Part shown: piece by piece, positions 1 to 7,407 of the stretch
Numbering within the stretch: the stretch's first letter is position 1
Layout: each line of letters begins with the position of its first letter
Source of the DNA: Verrucomicrobiota bacterium
GTDB lineage: Bacteria; Verrucomicrobiota; Verrucomicrobiia; Opitutales; Opitutaceae
Direction: 5' to 3'
DNA length: 11,333 nucleotides
Assembly: GCA_023457035.1 (NCBI GenBank)
Contig: JAEWNN010000201.1
Location: 1-11,333, forward strand
Notes under the pieces: model-generated
The model's input: the letters and a program-made list of their open reading frames with translations, nothing else
The model's database searches: none
What the model was told of the DNA's origin: nothing
Position numbers and translations under genes: made by a program

Positions 1-212
1 CTCCGGGCGGGCGTAGGCGGGCGCCGCCCCGCGCGACCGCCGCCACCCCGCGATCCCGCGGCGCCCGGCAGGGGACACGCGGGCGGCCGTGCGCACCAGC
101 CCCTCGCTGCCGGGTCGCACCATTGCGGCTCAAGCTCCCCCGGAAAAGGCCGAAGGAGGGACCTTGCGCCGCCGGGGCCCAACCACGCGCCCCGGCCAAC
201 GCCCCTCCGTCC
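1..212. other. GC-rich leader without a recognisable gene
   Basis: Very GC-rich sequence before the histidine kinase. I see no convincing reading frame with protein-like composition on either strand, no hairpin followed by a T-run and no clear promoter. The left part could hold the 5' end of a divergent - strand gene cut by the window edge, but nothing supports it. An in-frame TTG at 123 would add 30 residues to the kinase. Those residues are Arg/Pro/Ala-rich and look like translated leader rather than protein. Confidence 0.4.
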
Positions 213-2600
213 ATGAACGCGCCCGCTCCCGAAGCCACCGCCCTGCTCGCCTACGGGCTCACGTGTGCGACGCTGGCGGTGGCGACGGCCGCCGTGCGTA
301 CGCCCCGCACGAAGATCCACACCCGCAACCTGTGGCTCGCCTGCGCCCAGGGCGTGCTCCAAGGCGGAGGCGGAGTGCTCTGGGGCCGGTTCGGCGGCAG
401 CGAGTGGGCCCATGCGCTACTCGCCCACCTCGGCGCGTATTGTTTCTATCTCGTCGGCTGGCTGTCGTGGCGCGACCTAGCATGGGGCCGGCGGGCGCGG
501 CCCTGGTTCCTGCCGATCCTGCTCGCCCCCGTCGCGGGCTGGCTGCCGGTCGGGTGGGCCGACGCGCCGCTGCTCGCCGTGCACGCGCTGACCGACTGGG
601 GGCTGGCCCTCCCCGGCGCGCTCGTGCTCGCGACGATGTTCGCCCGCCTCGCCATCCGAATACGGCAAGAAACGACCGGGACGTGCGTCTATTGCCTCGC
701 CGCGATGGCGACCGCGCTCGTGCTGGTCGGCTACGGCGCCTTCCGCTTCTGGGTCGGATGGAGTCTCCTCGCCGCACGCCCCGCCCCGGACGCCATCGTC
801 GCCGCGGCCCACGGGGCGGCGCTGCCGTCCCTCGCCAGCGTCGCCTGCCTGTGGGCGGGCGTGTTCGGCGTGGCCCTGCTCCTGCGGTTCGCCAACCGCG
901 AGCTCCAAGACCGCGAGTTCCAGGCGAGCACCACCCTCGCCGCCCGCACCGCCGAGCTGGCCGTGCTCAATGAGACCCTGGAGGAGCGCGTGCAGGTGCG
1001 CACCGAGGAACTCCGCGCGACCAACACGGAACTGGAGGCCGAGGTCGCCCGCCACCAGCGGACGGAGGACGAGCTCCGCGAGAACGAGCGCCGGCTGCAA
1101 CTGGCCCTCGTGGCCTCGCGCCAGAGCTTGTTCGAATTCTCCATCCCCCGCCGTTGTTTCACCTTCGCCGCCGAGTTCGTCCGGGATCTCGGCTACAGTC
1201 CCGCGGAATACCCCACGGAGAAGAACGCCTGGATCGAACTGGCGCATCCGGACGACCGGGGCGCCATCCTGGGCGCGACGCGGGCCTGTATCGAAAACCG
1301 GGCGGAAGGGCTGCACCTCGAGTTCCGCCACCGCGCCGCGGGCGGCGCCTGGCGCTGGATCGAGGCGCGCGGCAACGTCGTCGAACACGATGCCGCCGGC
1401 CACCCCCTGCGCGTGCTCGGCACCTTCACGGACGTGACAGAGCGCCGCACCATGGACGAGCGTCTCCGCCGCACGGAGCGCCTGGAGAGCATCGGCTCGC
1501 TGGCGGGCGGCATCGCGCACGATCTCAACAACGCGCTCGTGCCGCTGCTGGCCGGCGTGTCCTTCCTGCGCGAGTATGTGCCCGCCGAGGACGCCGAACT
1601 GGTCACGGCCATGGAGGCCAGTTCGCGCCGGGCGGCCGGCATGGTCCAGCAGTTGCTCGTCTTCGCCAAGGGCGCGGAGGGCCGCAAAGCGCCGGTGCAC
1701 CCCGCGGGGCTGATCGAGGAGATGGAGCGCTTCATCGGCAGCACCTTCCCGCCAACCGTGCAGCTCCGCGCGCGGTGTTTCTGCAAGTCGGTCGCGGTGC
1801 TCGGCGACACCACCCAGTTGCACCAAGTGCTCCTCAACCTCTGCGTGAACGCCCGCGATGCGATGCCGCACGGCGGCCAACTGGGGTTGGAAGCCCGGGC
1901 CGTCGAGGTCGACGCCGCGCTCGCCGCCGCGCACGACGGCGCTCGCACCGGGCCGCACGTGCTCTTCACCGTCAGCGACACCGGCACCGGCATTCCGGCG
2001 GCGATCCGCGAACGCATCTTCGACCCGTTCTTCACAACCAAGGGACCGGAGAAGGGCACCGGCCTCGGGCTGTCGACTGTCCTGGGCATCGTGCGCGGAC
2101 ACGGCGGCTTCGTCGAACTCGAGACGGAAGAGGGCAAGGGCACGCGTTTCCTCGTCTACCTACCGGTGACCGGCGGCGGCCAAGCGGAGGTCGCACCCGA
2201 GACGACCGCCCCCGCTTTGCCGCCAGGCGACGGCCGCCGGGTGCTTGTCGTCGATGACGAGATGGGCGTACGCACGCTGGTCGAGCGCGTCTTCGGGGGC
2301 AGCGGCTTCTCGATCTTGATCGCCCACGACGGCAACGAGGCCTTGGCCCGGCTCGGCGCCCCCGGCGAGCGGATCGACCTGCTGCTGCTCGACATGACGA
2401 TGCCGAACCTCGGCGGTCGCGAAGTGCTGCGCCGGCTGAGGGAGACCGGTCGCATGGTGCCCACCGTCGCGATGAGCGGCAATTTCGAGCGCGAGGATGC
2501 GGCCACCCTGCGCGAGTGGGGCGTGCCCCTGTTGCCCAAGCCGTTCCACCGCGACGATCTCGTACGCGCCGTGCGCGCCGCGCTCCGGCTCACCCCGTAA
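213..2600 (+). CDS. Membrane-bound hybrid sensor histidine kinase (7TM-coiled coil-PAS-HisKA-HATPase-REC)
   Basis: A 795-residue two-component sensor kinase of the inner membrane. Residues about 10-225 contain roughly seven hydrophobic helices (10-28, 40-58, 66-86, 97-115, 125-145, 155-183, 200-223). A charged coiled coil (about 225-300) and a PAS domain (about 305-412, ending in a typical FTDVTERR exit) follow. The H-box GGIAHDLNN carries the predicted phospho-acceptor His436. The N-box has Asn546, the G1 box is DTGTGIP from Asp589, and the G2 box is GTGLGL at 615-620. A C-terminal receiver domain starts at VLVVDDE, with acceptor Asp727 in LLLLDMTMP and Lys776 in LPKPF. I chose ATG 213 because the Arg/Pro-rich extension from TTG 123 does not look like protein; no Shine-Dalgarno is visible for either start. 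No DNA-binding regulator lies nearby, so the output is unknown; the ligand of the membrane sensor is also unknown. Kinase identity is secure. Confidence 0.95.
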   Translation: MNAPAPEATALLAYGLTCATLAVATAAVRTPRTKIHTRNLWLACAQGVLQGGGGVLWGRFGGSEWAHALLAHLGAYCFYLVGWLSWRDLAWGRRARPWFLPILLAPVAGWLPVGWADAPLLAVHALTDWGLALPGALVLATMFARLAIRIRQETTGTCVYCLAAMATALVLVGYGAFRFWVGWSLLAARPAPDAIVAAAHGAALPSLASVACLWAGVFGVALLLRFANRELQDREFQASTTLAARTAELAVLNETLEERVQVRTEELRATNTELEAEVARHQRTEDELRENERRLQLALVASRQSLFEFSIPRRCFTFAAEFVRDLGYSPAEYPTEKNAWIELAHPDDRGAILGATRACIENRAEGLHLEFRHRAAGGAWRWIEARGNVVEHDAAGHPLRVLGTFTDVTERRTMDERLRRTERLESIGSLAGGIAHDLNNALVPLLAGVSFLREYVPAEDAELVTAMEASSRRAAGMVQQLLVFAKGAEGRKAPVHPAGLIEEMERFIGSTFPPTVQLRARCFCKSVAVLGDTTQLHQVLLNLCVNARDAMPHGGQLGLEARAVEVDAALAAAHDGARTGPHVLFTVSDTGTGIPAAIRERIFDPFFTTKGPEKGTGLGLSTVLGIVRGHGGFVELETEEGKGTRFLVYLPVTGGGQAEVAPETTAPALPPGDGRRVLVVDDEMGVRTLVERVFGGSGFSILIAHDGNEALARLGAPGERIDLLLLDMTMPNLGGREVLRRLRETGRMVPTVAMSGNFEREDAATLREWGVPLLPKPFHRDDLVRAVRAALRLTP

Positions 2601-2618
2601 GCTTCGCAGTATCCGCTC

Positions 2619-3521
2619 TCAACGCGCCTCCCCGGCGCGCAGGTTCCGGGGATCGAAGACCACCTCGGCGCGCCCGTGCCGCGCGATGCGGCCCTCGGTC
2701 TGCCCGTACCGGTACGGCTCGGCGGCGATGGTGCCGCCCAGGATGCCGCGCACGCACGCGGTCAGCTCCGCGAGCAGGCCGGCGTCGATGGGTTCGTTGT
2801 GCCCCGGCAGGATCAGGGCGAAGGCTCCGGTCTGCGCCTCCAGTTTCTCGAGACTCGCGAGGTACCGCTCCAGCGGCAGGCAGCCGGGAAGCTGCAGCCA
2901 GACGTGCCGGTTGAGGTGGTCGCCCCCGAAGAGCAGCCGACTCCCGCGGTCGAGCAGGACGATCTCGCCGGGGGTGTGGCCCGGGGTCGCGATGACTTCG
3001 AGCCGGCGGGCGCCGAGCTCGATTACGTCCCCGTCCGCCAAGGGTGACAGCACGAGCGGCTTGGCCTCCGCGCCGTAGTCGAAACGTTCGCCGGCGGGGA
3101 CGACCTTGTCGCCCAGGCTCCGCCGGTTGCGCTCCCGCGCCTCCGGGGTCGCCTCCCGCTCGATCGCGGCGAACTCCGCCCGGTGGGCGAGCACCGCCCC
3201 GAATTGCGCAGCCCCGCCGCAGTGGTCGCGGTGTCCGTGGGTGTTGATCACGGTCAGCGGCAGCGAGGTCAGCGCGCCCACATAGTCGCGCAGGTTCGCG
3301 AAGCCGTAGCCGGTGTCGATCAGCGCCGCGCGCTCGCGCCCGATCACCAGATAGCAGTTCACCACCCCGCGGTCGACGATGCGCCAGGTGCCCGCCGCGA
3401 CCTCGGTCGCCGTGAACCAGGCCGATTCCCGCGGCGCGACCGCCGCGGCCGCCGGCTGGGCGGATACCCGGGCAAAACCCAACACCACAGCGAGCAACAG
3501 CAAGGCACGAAGGGGATGCAT
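2619..3521 (-). CDS. Exported metallo-beta-lactamase-fold hydrolase
   Basis: A 300-residue MBL-fold metallohydrolase. The N-terminus (MHPLRALLLLAVVLGFARVS) is a signal peptide with a likely signal peptidase I site after Val-Ser-Ala21, so it should act in the periplasm. The zinc-binding set is complete: HGHRDH at 95-100, His182 in TPGHTPGE, Asp201 in FGGDH and His241 in LPGHNEP. The family spans beta-lactamases, glyoxalase II-like thioesterases, lactonases and others, and these motifs do not reveal the substrate. The start was placed at the ATG that begins the signal peptide; upstream in-frame sequence is Arg/Ser-rich and runs back over the malic-enzyme terminator, so it is not coding. The gene is convergent with the histidine kinase, with only 18 bases between the two stop codons and no hairpin between them. 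It is probably transcribed alone, because a terminator lies upstream. Confidence 0.9.
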   Translation of the reverse strand: MHPLRALLLLAVVLGFARVSAQPAAAAVAPRESAWFTATEVAAGTWRIVDRGVVNCYLVIGRERAALIDTGYGFANLRDYVGALTSLPLTVINTHGHRDHCGGAAQFGAVLAHRAEFAAIEREATPEARERNRRSLGDKVVPAGERFDYGAEAKPLVLSPLADGDVIELGARRLEVIATPGHTPGEIVLLDRGSRLLFGGDHLNRHVWLQLPGCLPLERYLASLEKLEAQTGAFALILPGHNEPIDAGLLAELTACVRGILGGTIAAEPYRYGQTEGRIARHGRAEVVFDPRNLRAGEAR

Positions 3522-3708
3522 GCGCGGAGCCAACCGCGCCGCGCGCCGCCGGTCAAACCCGGCGACTGCATCCGTCCCTTCCACCCACCCGCTGCGGCGC
3601 CTCCGGTCACGGCCCGGTGCCGCAGCGGTGGCCGGGCCACGCTGGCCGCAAAGAAGCCCCGGCGGTGAGGCCGGGGCTTCGAAGGGAAACGGCGCGGCAG
3701 GCGCGCCC
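3522..3708. other. Intergenic region: malic enzyme 3' end and MBL promoter region
   Basis: Holds the malic-enzyme terminator (3650-3680) and, nearer the hydrolase gene, the region that should contain its promoter. A TTGACC is present on the - strand at 3551-3556, but no convincing -10 lies at the right distance. A GGCCCGG...CCGGGCC inverted repeat occurs at about 3611-3637. No gene seen. Confidence 0.4.
3650..3680 (-). terminator. Intrinsic terminator of the malic enzyme gene
   Basis: A perfect 11-bp stem (GAAGCCCCGGC at 3653-3663 against GCCGGGGCTTC at 3670-3680) with a 6-base loop. Read on the - strand the stem is followed by TTT (3652-3650). It lies 28 bases past the malic enzyme stop. 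The T-run is short, but stem and position are good. Confidence 0.8.
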
Positions 3709-5382
3709 TCAGATGTATTCGCCGTAGTCGGGCTGGAACATGCGCGCGCGCACGTCGGCCTCGACATCGTGCGCCTTCGGCAGCTGGGCGAGCTTCTCGC
3801 GGTGGCACTCGTGGACGACGGCCGCGGCGATCTTCGCCGAGACATCGCGGATCTTCGAGAGCGGCGGATACACGCGGCGCATGGCCAGATCCTCGTCGCT
3901 GACGAGCGAGGCGAGCGTCTGGGCGGCGATGAGGAACATGCCGTTGGTGACCTCCTTCGACTCGCAGGCGAGCGCGCCGAGACCGACGCCGGGGAAGATG
4001 TACACGTTGTTGCCCTGGCCGGGGACGTAGGTCTTGCCGTTGAGGGTGACCGGGGCGAACGGGCTGCCCGACGCGAAGATCGCGGTGCCGTTGGTCCAGG
4101 TGTACGCCTCCTCGGCGGTGCACTCGGCCTTCGAGGTCGGGTTGGAGAGGGCGAAGATGATCGGCTGCGCGTTGTACTTCGCCATCTTCTCGACGATCGA
4201 CTTGGTGAACGTCTTGGGCTGGCCGGACACGCCGATGAGGGCGGTGGGCTTGATCAGGTCGACGGCCTCCTCGAGGGTGGCGACGAACTGGCCCTCGTGG
4301 GCGTAGGGCAGCTTGTGCTCGGCGAGCTTGCCCGGGCGGCCCTTGACGACGAGGCCCTGGGAATCGACGTACCAGCAACGCTTGCGGGCCTCGGCCTCGC
4401 TGAGACCGGCCTGCATCGCCGCCTCGACGAAGAGATCGCCGATGCCGGTGCCGGCTTCGCCGGCGCCGAGGAAGAGCAGCTTCTGCTCGGCGAGCTTGCC
4501 GCCGTTGAGGCGCAGGCCGCCGAGGATGCCGGCGAGGGCGACGGAGGCCGTGCCCTGGATGTCGTCGTTGAAGCTGAGGACGCGCTTCTGGTACTTGTGG
4601 AGAATGCGAAAGGCGTTGGTGTTGCCGAAGTCCTCCCACTGGATGAGCACCTTCGGGTAAGCCGCCTGCACGGCGGTGACGAACTCCTCGAGGAGCTCGT
4701 CGTATTCGGGCCCACGGACGCGCTTCTGCGGGAGACCGACGTAGAACGGATCGGCGTGGAGCTTCTCGTTGTCGGTGCCCACATCGATGGTGATCGGCAG
4801 GCAGTAGTAGGGATGCACACCGGCGCAGGAGGTGTAGAGACCGAGCTTGCCGATCGGAATGCCCATGCCGTAGGCGCCGAGGTCGCCGAGGCCGAGGATA
4901 CGCTCGCCGTCGGTGACGACGATCATGCGCACGTCCGGGTAGGGCCAGTTCTTGAGGATCTCGGCGATGCGGCCCTTGTCCTTGATGGTGATGTAGAGGC
5001 CGCGCTGGCGACGGTAGATGGCGCCGAATTCCAAGCACGCCTGGCCCACCGTGGGCGTGTAGATGATCGGGATCATCTCCTCCGGGAACTCCTCGAGCAG
5101 GCGGTAGAACAGCGTCTCGTTGCGCCCCTGGAGGTTCGAGAGGAAGGTGTACTTGTCGAGCGGGTCGGTCTTCTTGCGGAAGTTGGCGATGGCGCGCTGG
5201 ACCTGCTGCTTGATCGGGAATACCCGCGGCGGGAGGAGTCCGCGCAGTCCGAGGGCGTCGCGCTCGCGTTCGGTGAATCCCGTCCCTTTGTTGAGGATCG
5301 GGTTGCCGAGAAGCGCAGTGCCGCGTGGGAGCATGGGGCCGGCATAAGGTTGCAAGCCGCCTTGGAGAGGTCTCAGAGCCAT
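3709..5382 (-). CDS. Malic enzyme (malate dehydrogenase, oxaloacetate-decarboxylating)
   Basis: A 557-residue cytosolic malic enzyme of the long, mitochondrial/MaeA-like type. It oxidatively decarboxylates L-malate to pyruvate and CO2 with reduction of NAD(P)+. The N-terminal domain contains IIYTPTVG with catalytic Tyr108, and GLGDLGAYGMGIPIGKL with catalytic Lys179. Metal ligands are predicted as Glu250 and Asp251 (WEDFGN) and Asp274 (FNDDIQGTAS). A Rossmann dinucleotide site is GAGEAG at 306-311, and the C-terminal half has the family motifs FALSNPTSKAEC and FASGSPFAPV. These residues line up with the human ME2 set (Tyr112, Lys183, Glu255, Asp256, Asp279) with an offset of four to five. Cofactor preference is uncertain: the VDSQGL segment after the Rossmann site keeps a Ser seen in NADP enzymes but not the following Lys. 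ATG 5382 is supported by an AAGGTGG ribosome binding site. It is a single-gene unit, divergent from ppnP. Confidence 0.97.
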   Translation of the reverse strand: MALRPLQGGLQPYAGPMLPRGTALLGNPILNKGTGFTERERDALGLRGLLPPRVFPIKQQVQRAIANFRKKTDPLDKYTFLSNLQGRNETLFYRLLEEFPEEMIPIIYTPTVGQACLEFGAIYRRQRGLYITIKDKGRIAEILKNWPYPDVRMIVVTDGERILGLGDLGAYGMGIPIGKLGLYTSCAGVHPYYCLPITIDVGTDNEKLHADPFYVGLPQKRVRGPEYDELLEEFVTAVQAAYPKVLIQWEDFGNTNAFRILHKYQKRVLSFNDDIQGTASVALAGILGGLRLNGGKLAEQKLLFLGAGEAGTGIGDLFVEAAMQAGLSEAEARKRCWYVDSQGLVVKGRPGKLAEHKLPYAHEGQFVATLEEAVDLIKPTALIGVSGQPKTFTKSIVEKMAKYNAQPIIFALSNPTSKAECTAEEAYTWTNGTAIFASGSPFAPVTLNGKTYVPGQGNNVYIFPGVGLGALACESKEVTNGMFLIAAQTLASLVSDEDLAMRRVYPPLSKIRDVSAKIAAAVVHECHREKLAQLPKAHDVEADVRARMFQPDYGEYI

Positions 5383-5389
5383 AAGTTGT

Positions 5390-5396
5390 CCACCTT
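5390..5396 (-). promoter_or_regulatory. Ribosome binding site of malic enzyme
   Basis: Read on the - strand this is AAGGTGG, seven bases before ATG 5382 and one mismatch from AAGGAGG. It fixes the start codon. It is the only clear Shine-Dalgarno I see among the genes here. Confidence 0.7.
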
Positions 5397-5471
5397 AATG
5401 CGGGGTGGCCCGTGGTTTGAAAGAATGTTTTTCATGGATGGCCCCAGAATCGCCGCCGGCGCCCCCGCTCC

Positions 5472-5485
5472 CTCGTTATAACGAG
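5472..5485. promoter_or_regulatory. Perfect 14-bp palindrome in a divergent promoter region
   Basis: CTCGTTATAACGAG is perfectly self-complementary. It lies 89 bases upstream of the malic enzyme ATG and 55 bases upstream of the ppnP ATG, in an otherwise unstructured divergent spacer. It contains TATAAC on both strands, so it could be an operator, overlapping -10 elements, or both. No good -35 lies at standard spacing on either strand, so the promoter reading is weak. The protein that would bind it is unknown. Confidence 0.45.
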
Positions 5486-5540
5486 CCGCGCAACGCTCGC
5501 TTGTCAGCGCCGCGAATTTCCCCACGGTCGAACCTTCCAC

Positions 5541-5867
5541 ATGAGCGCACCCTCCCAATTTTCCGGCGTCAGCGTCCTGACGAAGGCCAACATCTACTTC
5601 GACGGCAACGTGGTCTCCCACACCGTGGTGTTCGCCGACGGCACGAAGAAGACCCTCGGGCTGATCCGCGCCGGCAACTACCATTTCGGCACCGGCGCCC
5701 CCGAGCGCATGGAGATCGTCGCCGGCTCCTGCCAGGTGACGCTCGACGGCCAGAGCGCCGTGCAGACCTACGGCGCCGGCCAGCACTTCGACGTGCCCGG
5801 CAACAGCGGCTTCGCCATCGTCGTCGAGGCGGGCCTGTGCGAATACGTCTGCTCCTACCTCGCCTGA
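5541..5867 (+). CDS. ppnP: Pyrimidine/purine nucleoside phosphorylase PpnP (DUF1255, cupin fold)
   Basis: A 108-residue protein matching the PpnP/YaiE family of small cupin-fold nucleoside phosphorylases. These split nucleosides with phosphate into free base and ribose 1-phosphate, with broad specificity. Family signatures are visible: the N-terminal phenylalanine and Lys-Ala-Asn-Ile-Tyr-Phe-Asp-Gly segment (15-22), the G-x-Y-x-F core with PERMEIVAG (45-62), the FDVPGNSGF cupin turn (83-91) and the terminal YVCSYL. It is about 14 residues longer than E. coli PpnP (94 residues), mostly at the N-terminus and in one turn. No Shine-Dalgarno is present; the ATG is preceded by a C-rich leader. It is followed after 50 bases by adk on the same strand, which suggests one nucleotide-metabolism transcript. 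Confidence 0.93.
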   Translation: MSAPSQFSGVSVLTKANIYFDGNVVSHTVVFADGTKKTLGLIRAGNYHFGTGAPERMEIVAGSCQVTLDGQSAVQTYGAGQHFDVPGNSGFAIVVEAGLCEYVCSYLA

Positions 5868-5917
5868 GCGGCCCGCGCCGCCCGTCTTCTCCCGCCACGC
5901 CAATCCCACTTCTCGCC

Positions 5918-6682
5918 GTGTCCACGACTCGTCCGCATCCCCACAAGCCCGCCGAACGCGCGCTCTGGCTCAAGGGCCCCAGCGCCTCCTGCAACCTCGA
6001 AGGTCCCGGCCCGCGCCGCCCCTGGCATGTCGTCCTGCTCGGGCCTCCGGGCGTGGGCAAGGGCACCCAGGCCGATCTGATCGTGCAGACCATCGGCGCC
6101 TGCCACCTCTCCACCGGCGACATCTTCCGCGCCGCCATCGCCGCCGGCCTCGACAAGGCCTCGCCGGCCATGCGCCAGGCCCTCGTCGAGATGCAGCGCG
6201 GCGCCCTCGTGCCCGACGAACTCGTCGTCGAGATCGTGCGCGAACGCATCGGCTGCATGGCCTGCCAGCAGGGCTTCCTGCTCGACGGCTTCCCCCGCAC
6301 CGCCGCGCAGGCCGAGGCCCTCGAGGGCATCCTCGCCCAGGCCGGCGTGAAGCTCGACGCCGCCATCGCCTTCCTCGCCGACGACGCCGAGATCGTCTCG
6401 CGCATCTCCGGCCGGCGCGTCTGCCGCGCATGCAAGGCCACCTTCAACCTCGAGATGTCCCCGCCCCGCACCGCGGGCGTGTGCGACAAGTGCGGCGGCG
6501 AGTTGTACCAGCGTGATGACGACAAGCCCGAGGTCGTGCGCAACCGCCTGGCGACCTACCACGCCACCGCCAACCCGGTGCTGGAGTTCTACCGCAAGCA
6601 GGGCCTGCTGCACGAGATCCGCGTCGGCCGCACGCCGCAGGAGACCTTCGAGCTCACCCACAAGGTGCTGCTCGCCGTCTGA
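5918..6682 (+). CDS. adk: Adenylate kinase with zinc-finger-type LID and N-terminal extension
   Basis: A 254-residue cytosolic adenylate kinase (AMP + ATP = 2 ADP). The P-loop is GPPGVGKGTQ at 42-51. The NMP-binding region includes STGDIFRAAI, and GFLLDGFPRT (119-128) is the family signature. The LID carries a four-cysteine zinc site (Cys169, Cys172, Cys189, Cys192), followed by GGELYQRDDDKPEVVRNRL. Most bacterial Adk proteins begin a few residues before the P-loop, but this one has about 35 extra residues (ending EGPGPRRPWHVVLL). The start is GTG 5918: no ATG, GTG or TTG in frame lies between it and the P-loop, so the extension must be translated unless a rare start is used. It probably shares a transcript with ppnP, 50 bases upstream, and ends at a strong terminator at 6857-6887. 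Confidence 0.96.
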   Translation: MSTTRPHPHKPAERALWLKGPSASCNLEGPGPRRPWHVVLLGPPGVGKGTQADLIVQTIGACHLSTGDIFRAAIAAGLDKASPAMRQALVEMQRGALVPDELVVEIVRERIGCMACQQGFLLDGFPRTAAQAEALEGILAQAGVKLDAAIAFLADDAEIVSRISGRRVCRACKATFNLEMSPPRTAGVCDKCGGELYQRDDDKPEVVRNRLATYHATANPVLEFYRKQGLLHEIRVGRTPQETFELTHKVLLAV

Positions 6683-6735
6683 GCCGTATTGATCCGGTTG
6701 GCGAAGCTCCTCCGCCGGCACAACCGATTTTCGAG

Positions 6736-6759
6736 GTAGGGTGCGACCTTGGTCGCACC
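6736..6759 (+). repeat. REP-like palindrome, GTAG foot (copy 1)
   Basis: GTAG (6736-6739) directly followed by a perfect 9-bp stem, GGTGCGACC/GGTCGCACC, with a TT centre. It lies in the adk 3' untranslated region, inverted relative to copy 2, 24 bases away. Confidence 0.75.
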
Positions 6760-6783
6760 GCGGGGATCTCGCTCTCGCCAGGC

Positions 6784-6807
6784 GGTGCGAGCGAGCTCGC
6801 ACCCCAC
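6784..6807 (-). repeat. REP-like palindrome, GTGG foot (copy 2)
   Basis: On the - strand, foot GTGG (6807-6804) and a perfect 9-bp stem, GGTGCGAGC/GCTCGCACC, with a TC centre. Same stem family as copies 1, 9 and 10. With copy 1 it forms an inverted pair similar to a BIME. Confidence 0.75.
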
Positions 6808-6856
6808 GCCGCGTGAAGCGCCCCTTCCGATCGCACGCACCGCCGCTTTCCCGCGC

Positions 6857-6887
6857 AGGGCCCGGTCGCGCCGGGCCCTGGTTTTTT
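6857..6887 (+). terminator. Intrinsic terminator of ppnP-adk
   Basis: A perfect 9-bp stem AGGGCCCGG/CCGGGCCCT (6857-6865 and 6871-6879) with loop TCGCG, then GG and six T (6882-6887). A textbook rho-independent terminator for + strand transcripts. Its last two T residues belong to the queD stop codon on the other strand. Confidence 0.92.
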
Positions 6888-7314
6888 AAGGCGTAAAGCG
6901 CGCGAAGTTGCGCGCGTCCTCGCCCACCTCGACGGCCGCCAACCACACCCGCCCGCCGGACTGCTCGCGCACCAGCGGATCGAGGCTGCGGAAGGTCCAC
7001 TCCGCCAGGCCCTCGCACGAGCAGTTGGGCACGATGGTCGCCTTCCAGACGGTGGGCGCGGCCTCGAGCAGCACCTCGCGCATGGGGTCGTCGGCGTTGA
7101 AGAGGCAGGCGTGGTCGAGATTCTTGTCGATCCACTGGCGGATGTACTTCAACCGCCCGAAGTCCACCACGAAGCCGTTGGCGTCCGGCGCGGTGCAGGC
7201 GAACGTGAGCGTGATGCTCCAGTTGTGCCCGTGGATGTTCGCGCAATGCCCGTCGTGCAGGTGCTGCCGATGGGCGAACGGGATGTCGTTGTACGTCTTC
7301 GAGCAGGTGAGCAT
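6886..7314 (-). CDS. queD: 6-carboxytetrahydropterin synthase / 6-pyruvoyl-tetrahydropterin synthase family (QueD-like)
   Basis: A 142-residue protein of the QueD/PTPS family, which converts dihydroneopterin triphosphate to a tetrahydropterin; in QueD this is the 6-carboxy product on the queuosine/7-deazaguanine pathway. Predicted zinc ligands are His15, His28 and His30 (IHGHNW). Cys24 lies four residues before His28, as the catalytic Cys does in E. coli QueD. VVDFGRLK (49-56) and LDHACLF with Asp67/His68 are family motifs. In place of the usual PTSENxA segment it has PNCSCEGLAEW (96-106), keeping Glu101 but adding two cysteines. No queC, queE or queF is in the window, so assignment to queuosine rather than another pterin product rests on family only. 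No Shine-Dalgarno is seen. The gene for a small membrane protein lies 93 bases upstream on the same strand. Its stop overlaps the T-tract of the adk terminator. Confidence 0.9.
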   Translation of the reverse strand: MLTCSKTYNDIPFAHRQHLHDGHCANIHGHNWSITLTFACTAPDANGFVVDFGRLKYIRQWIDKNLDHACLFNADDPMREVLLEAAPTVWKATIVPNCSCEGLAEWTFRSLDPLVREQSGGRVWLAAVEVGEDARNFARFTP

Positions 7315-7407
7315 GGCGCGAGCGAATGCGCCGGCGGCGCGGGGGAAAGGCGAAAACCGGGTTCGGGCGCAGCACCGCTCACCGTGTGGCGAGCACGCGG
7401 CCCCGGC

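Noticed and set aside
123..212. Kinase start at TTG 123
   Set aside because: The added 30 residues are Arg/Pro/Ala-rich and unlike the first transmembrane segment of the protein. ATG 213 precedes it naturally.
477..2102. 541-codon - strand open frame opposite the histidine kinase
   Set aside because: Antisense shadow; the + strand shows all kinase motifs in order.
3379..5481. 700-codon + strand open frame opposite malic enzyme
   Set aside because: Antisense shadow of a strongly supported enzyme. It is long only because high G+C makes stops rare; its Glu/Asp/Val/Leu/Ala-rich translation has no domain pattern.
5405..5917. Upstream extension of adk frame over ppnP
   Set aside because: It overlaps ppnP in another frame and translates to Arg/Pro-rich shadow sequence; GTG 5918 is the sensible start.
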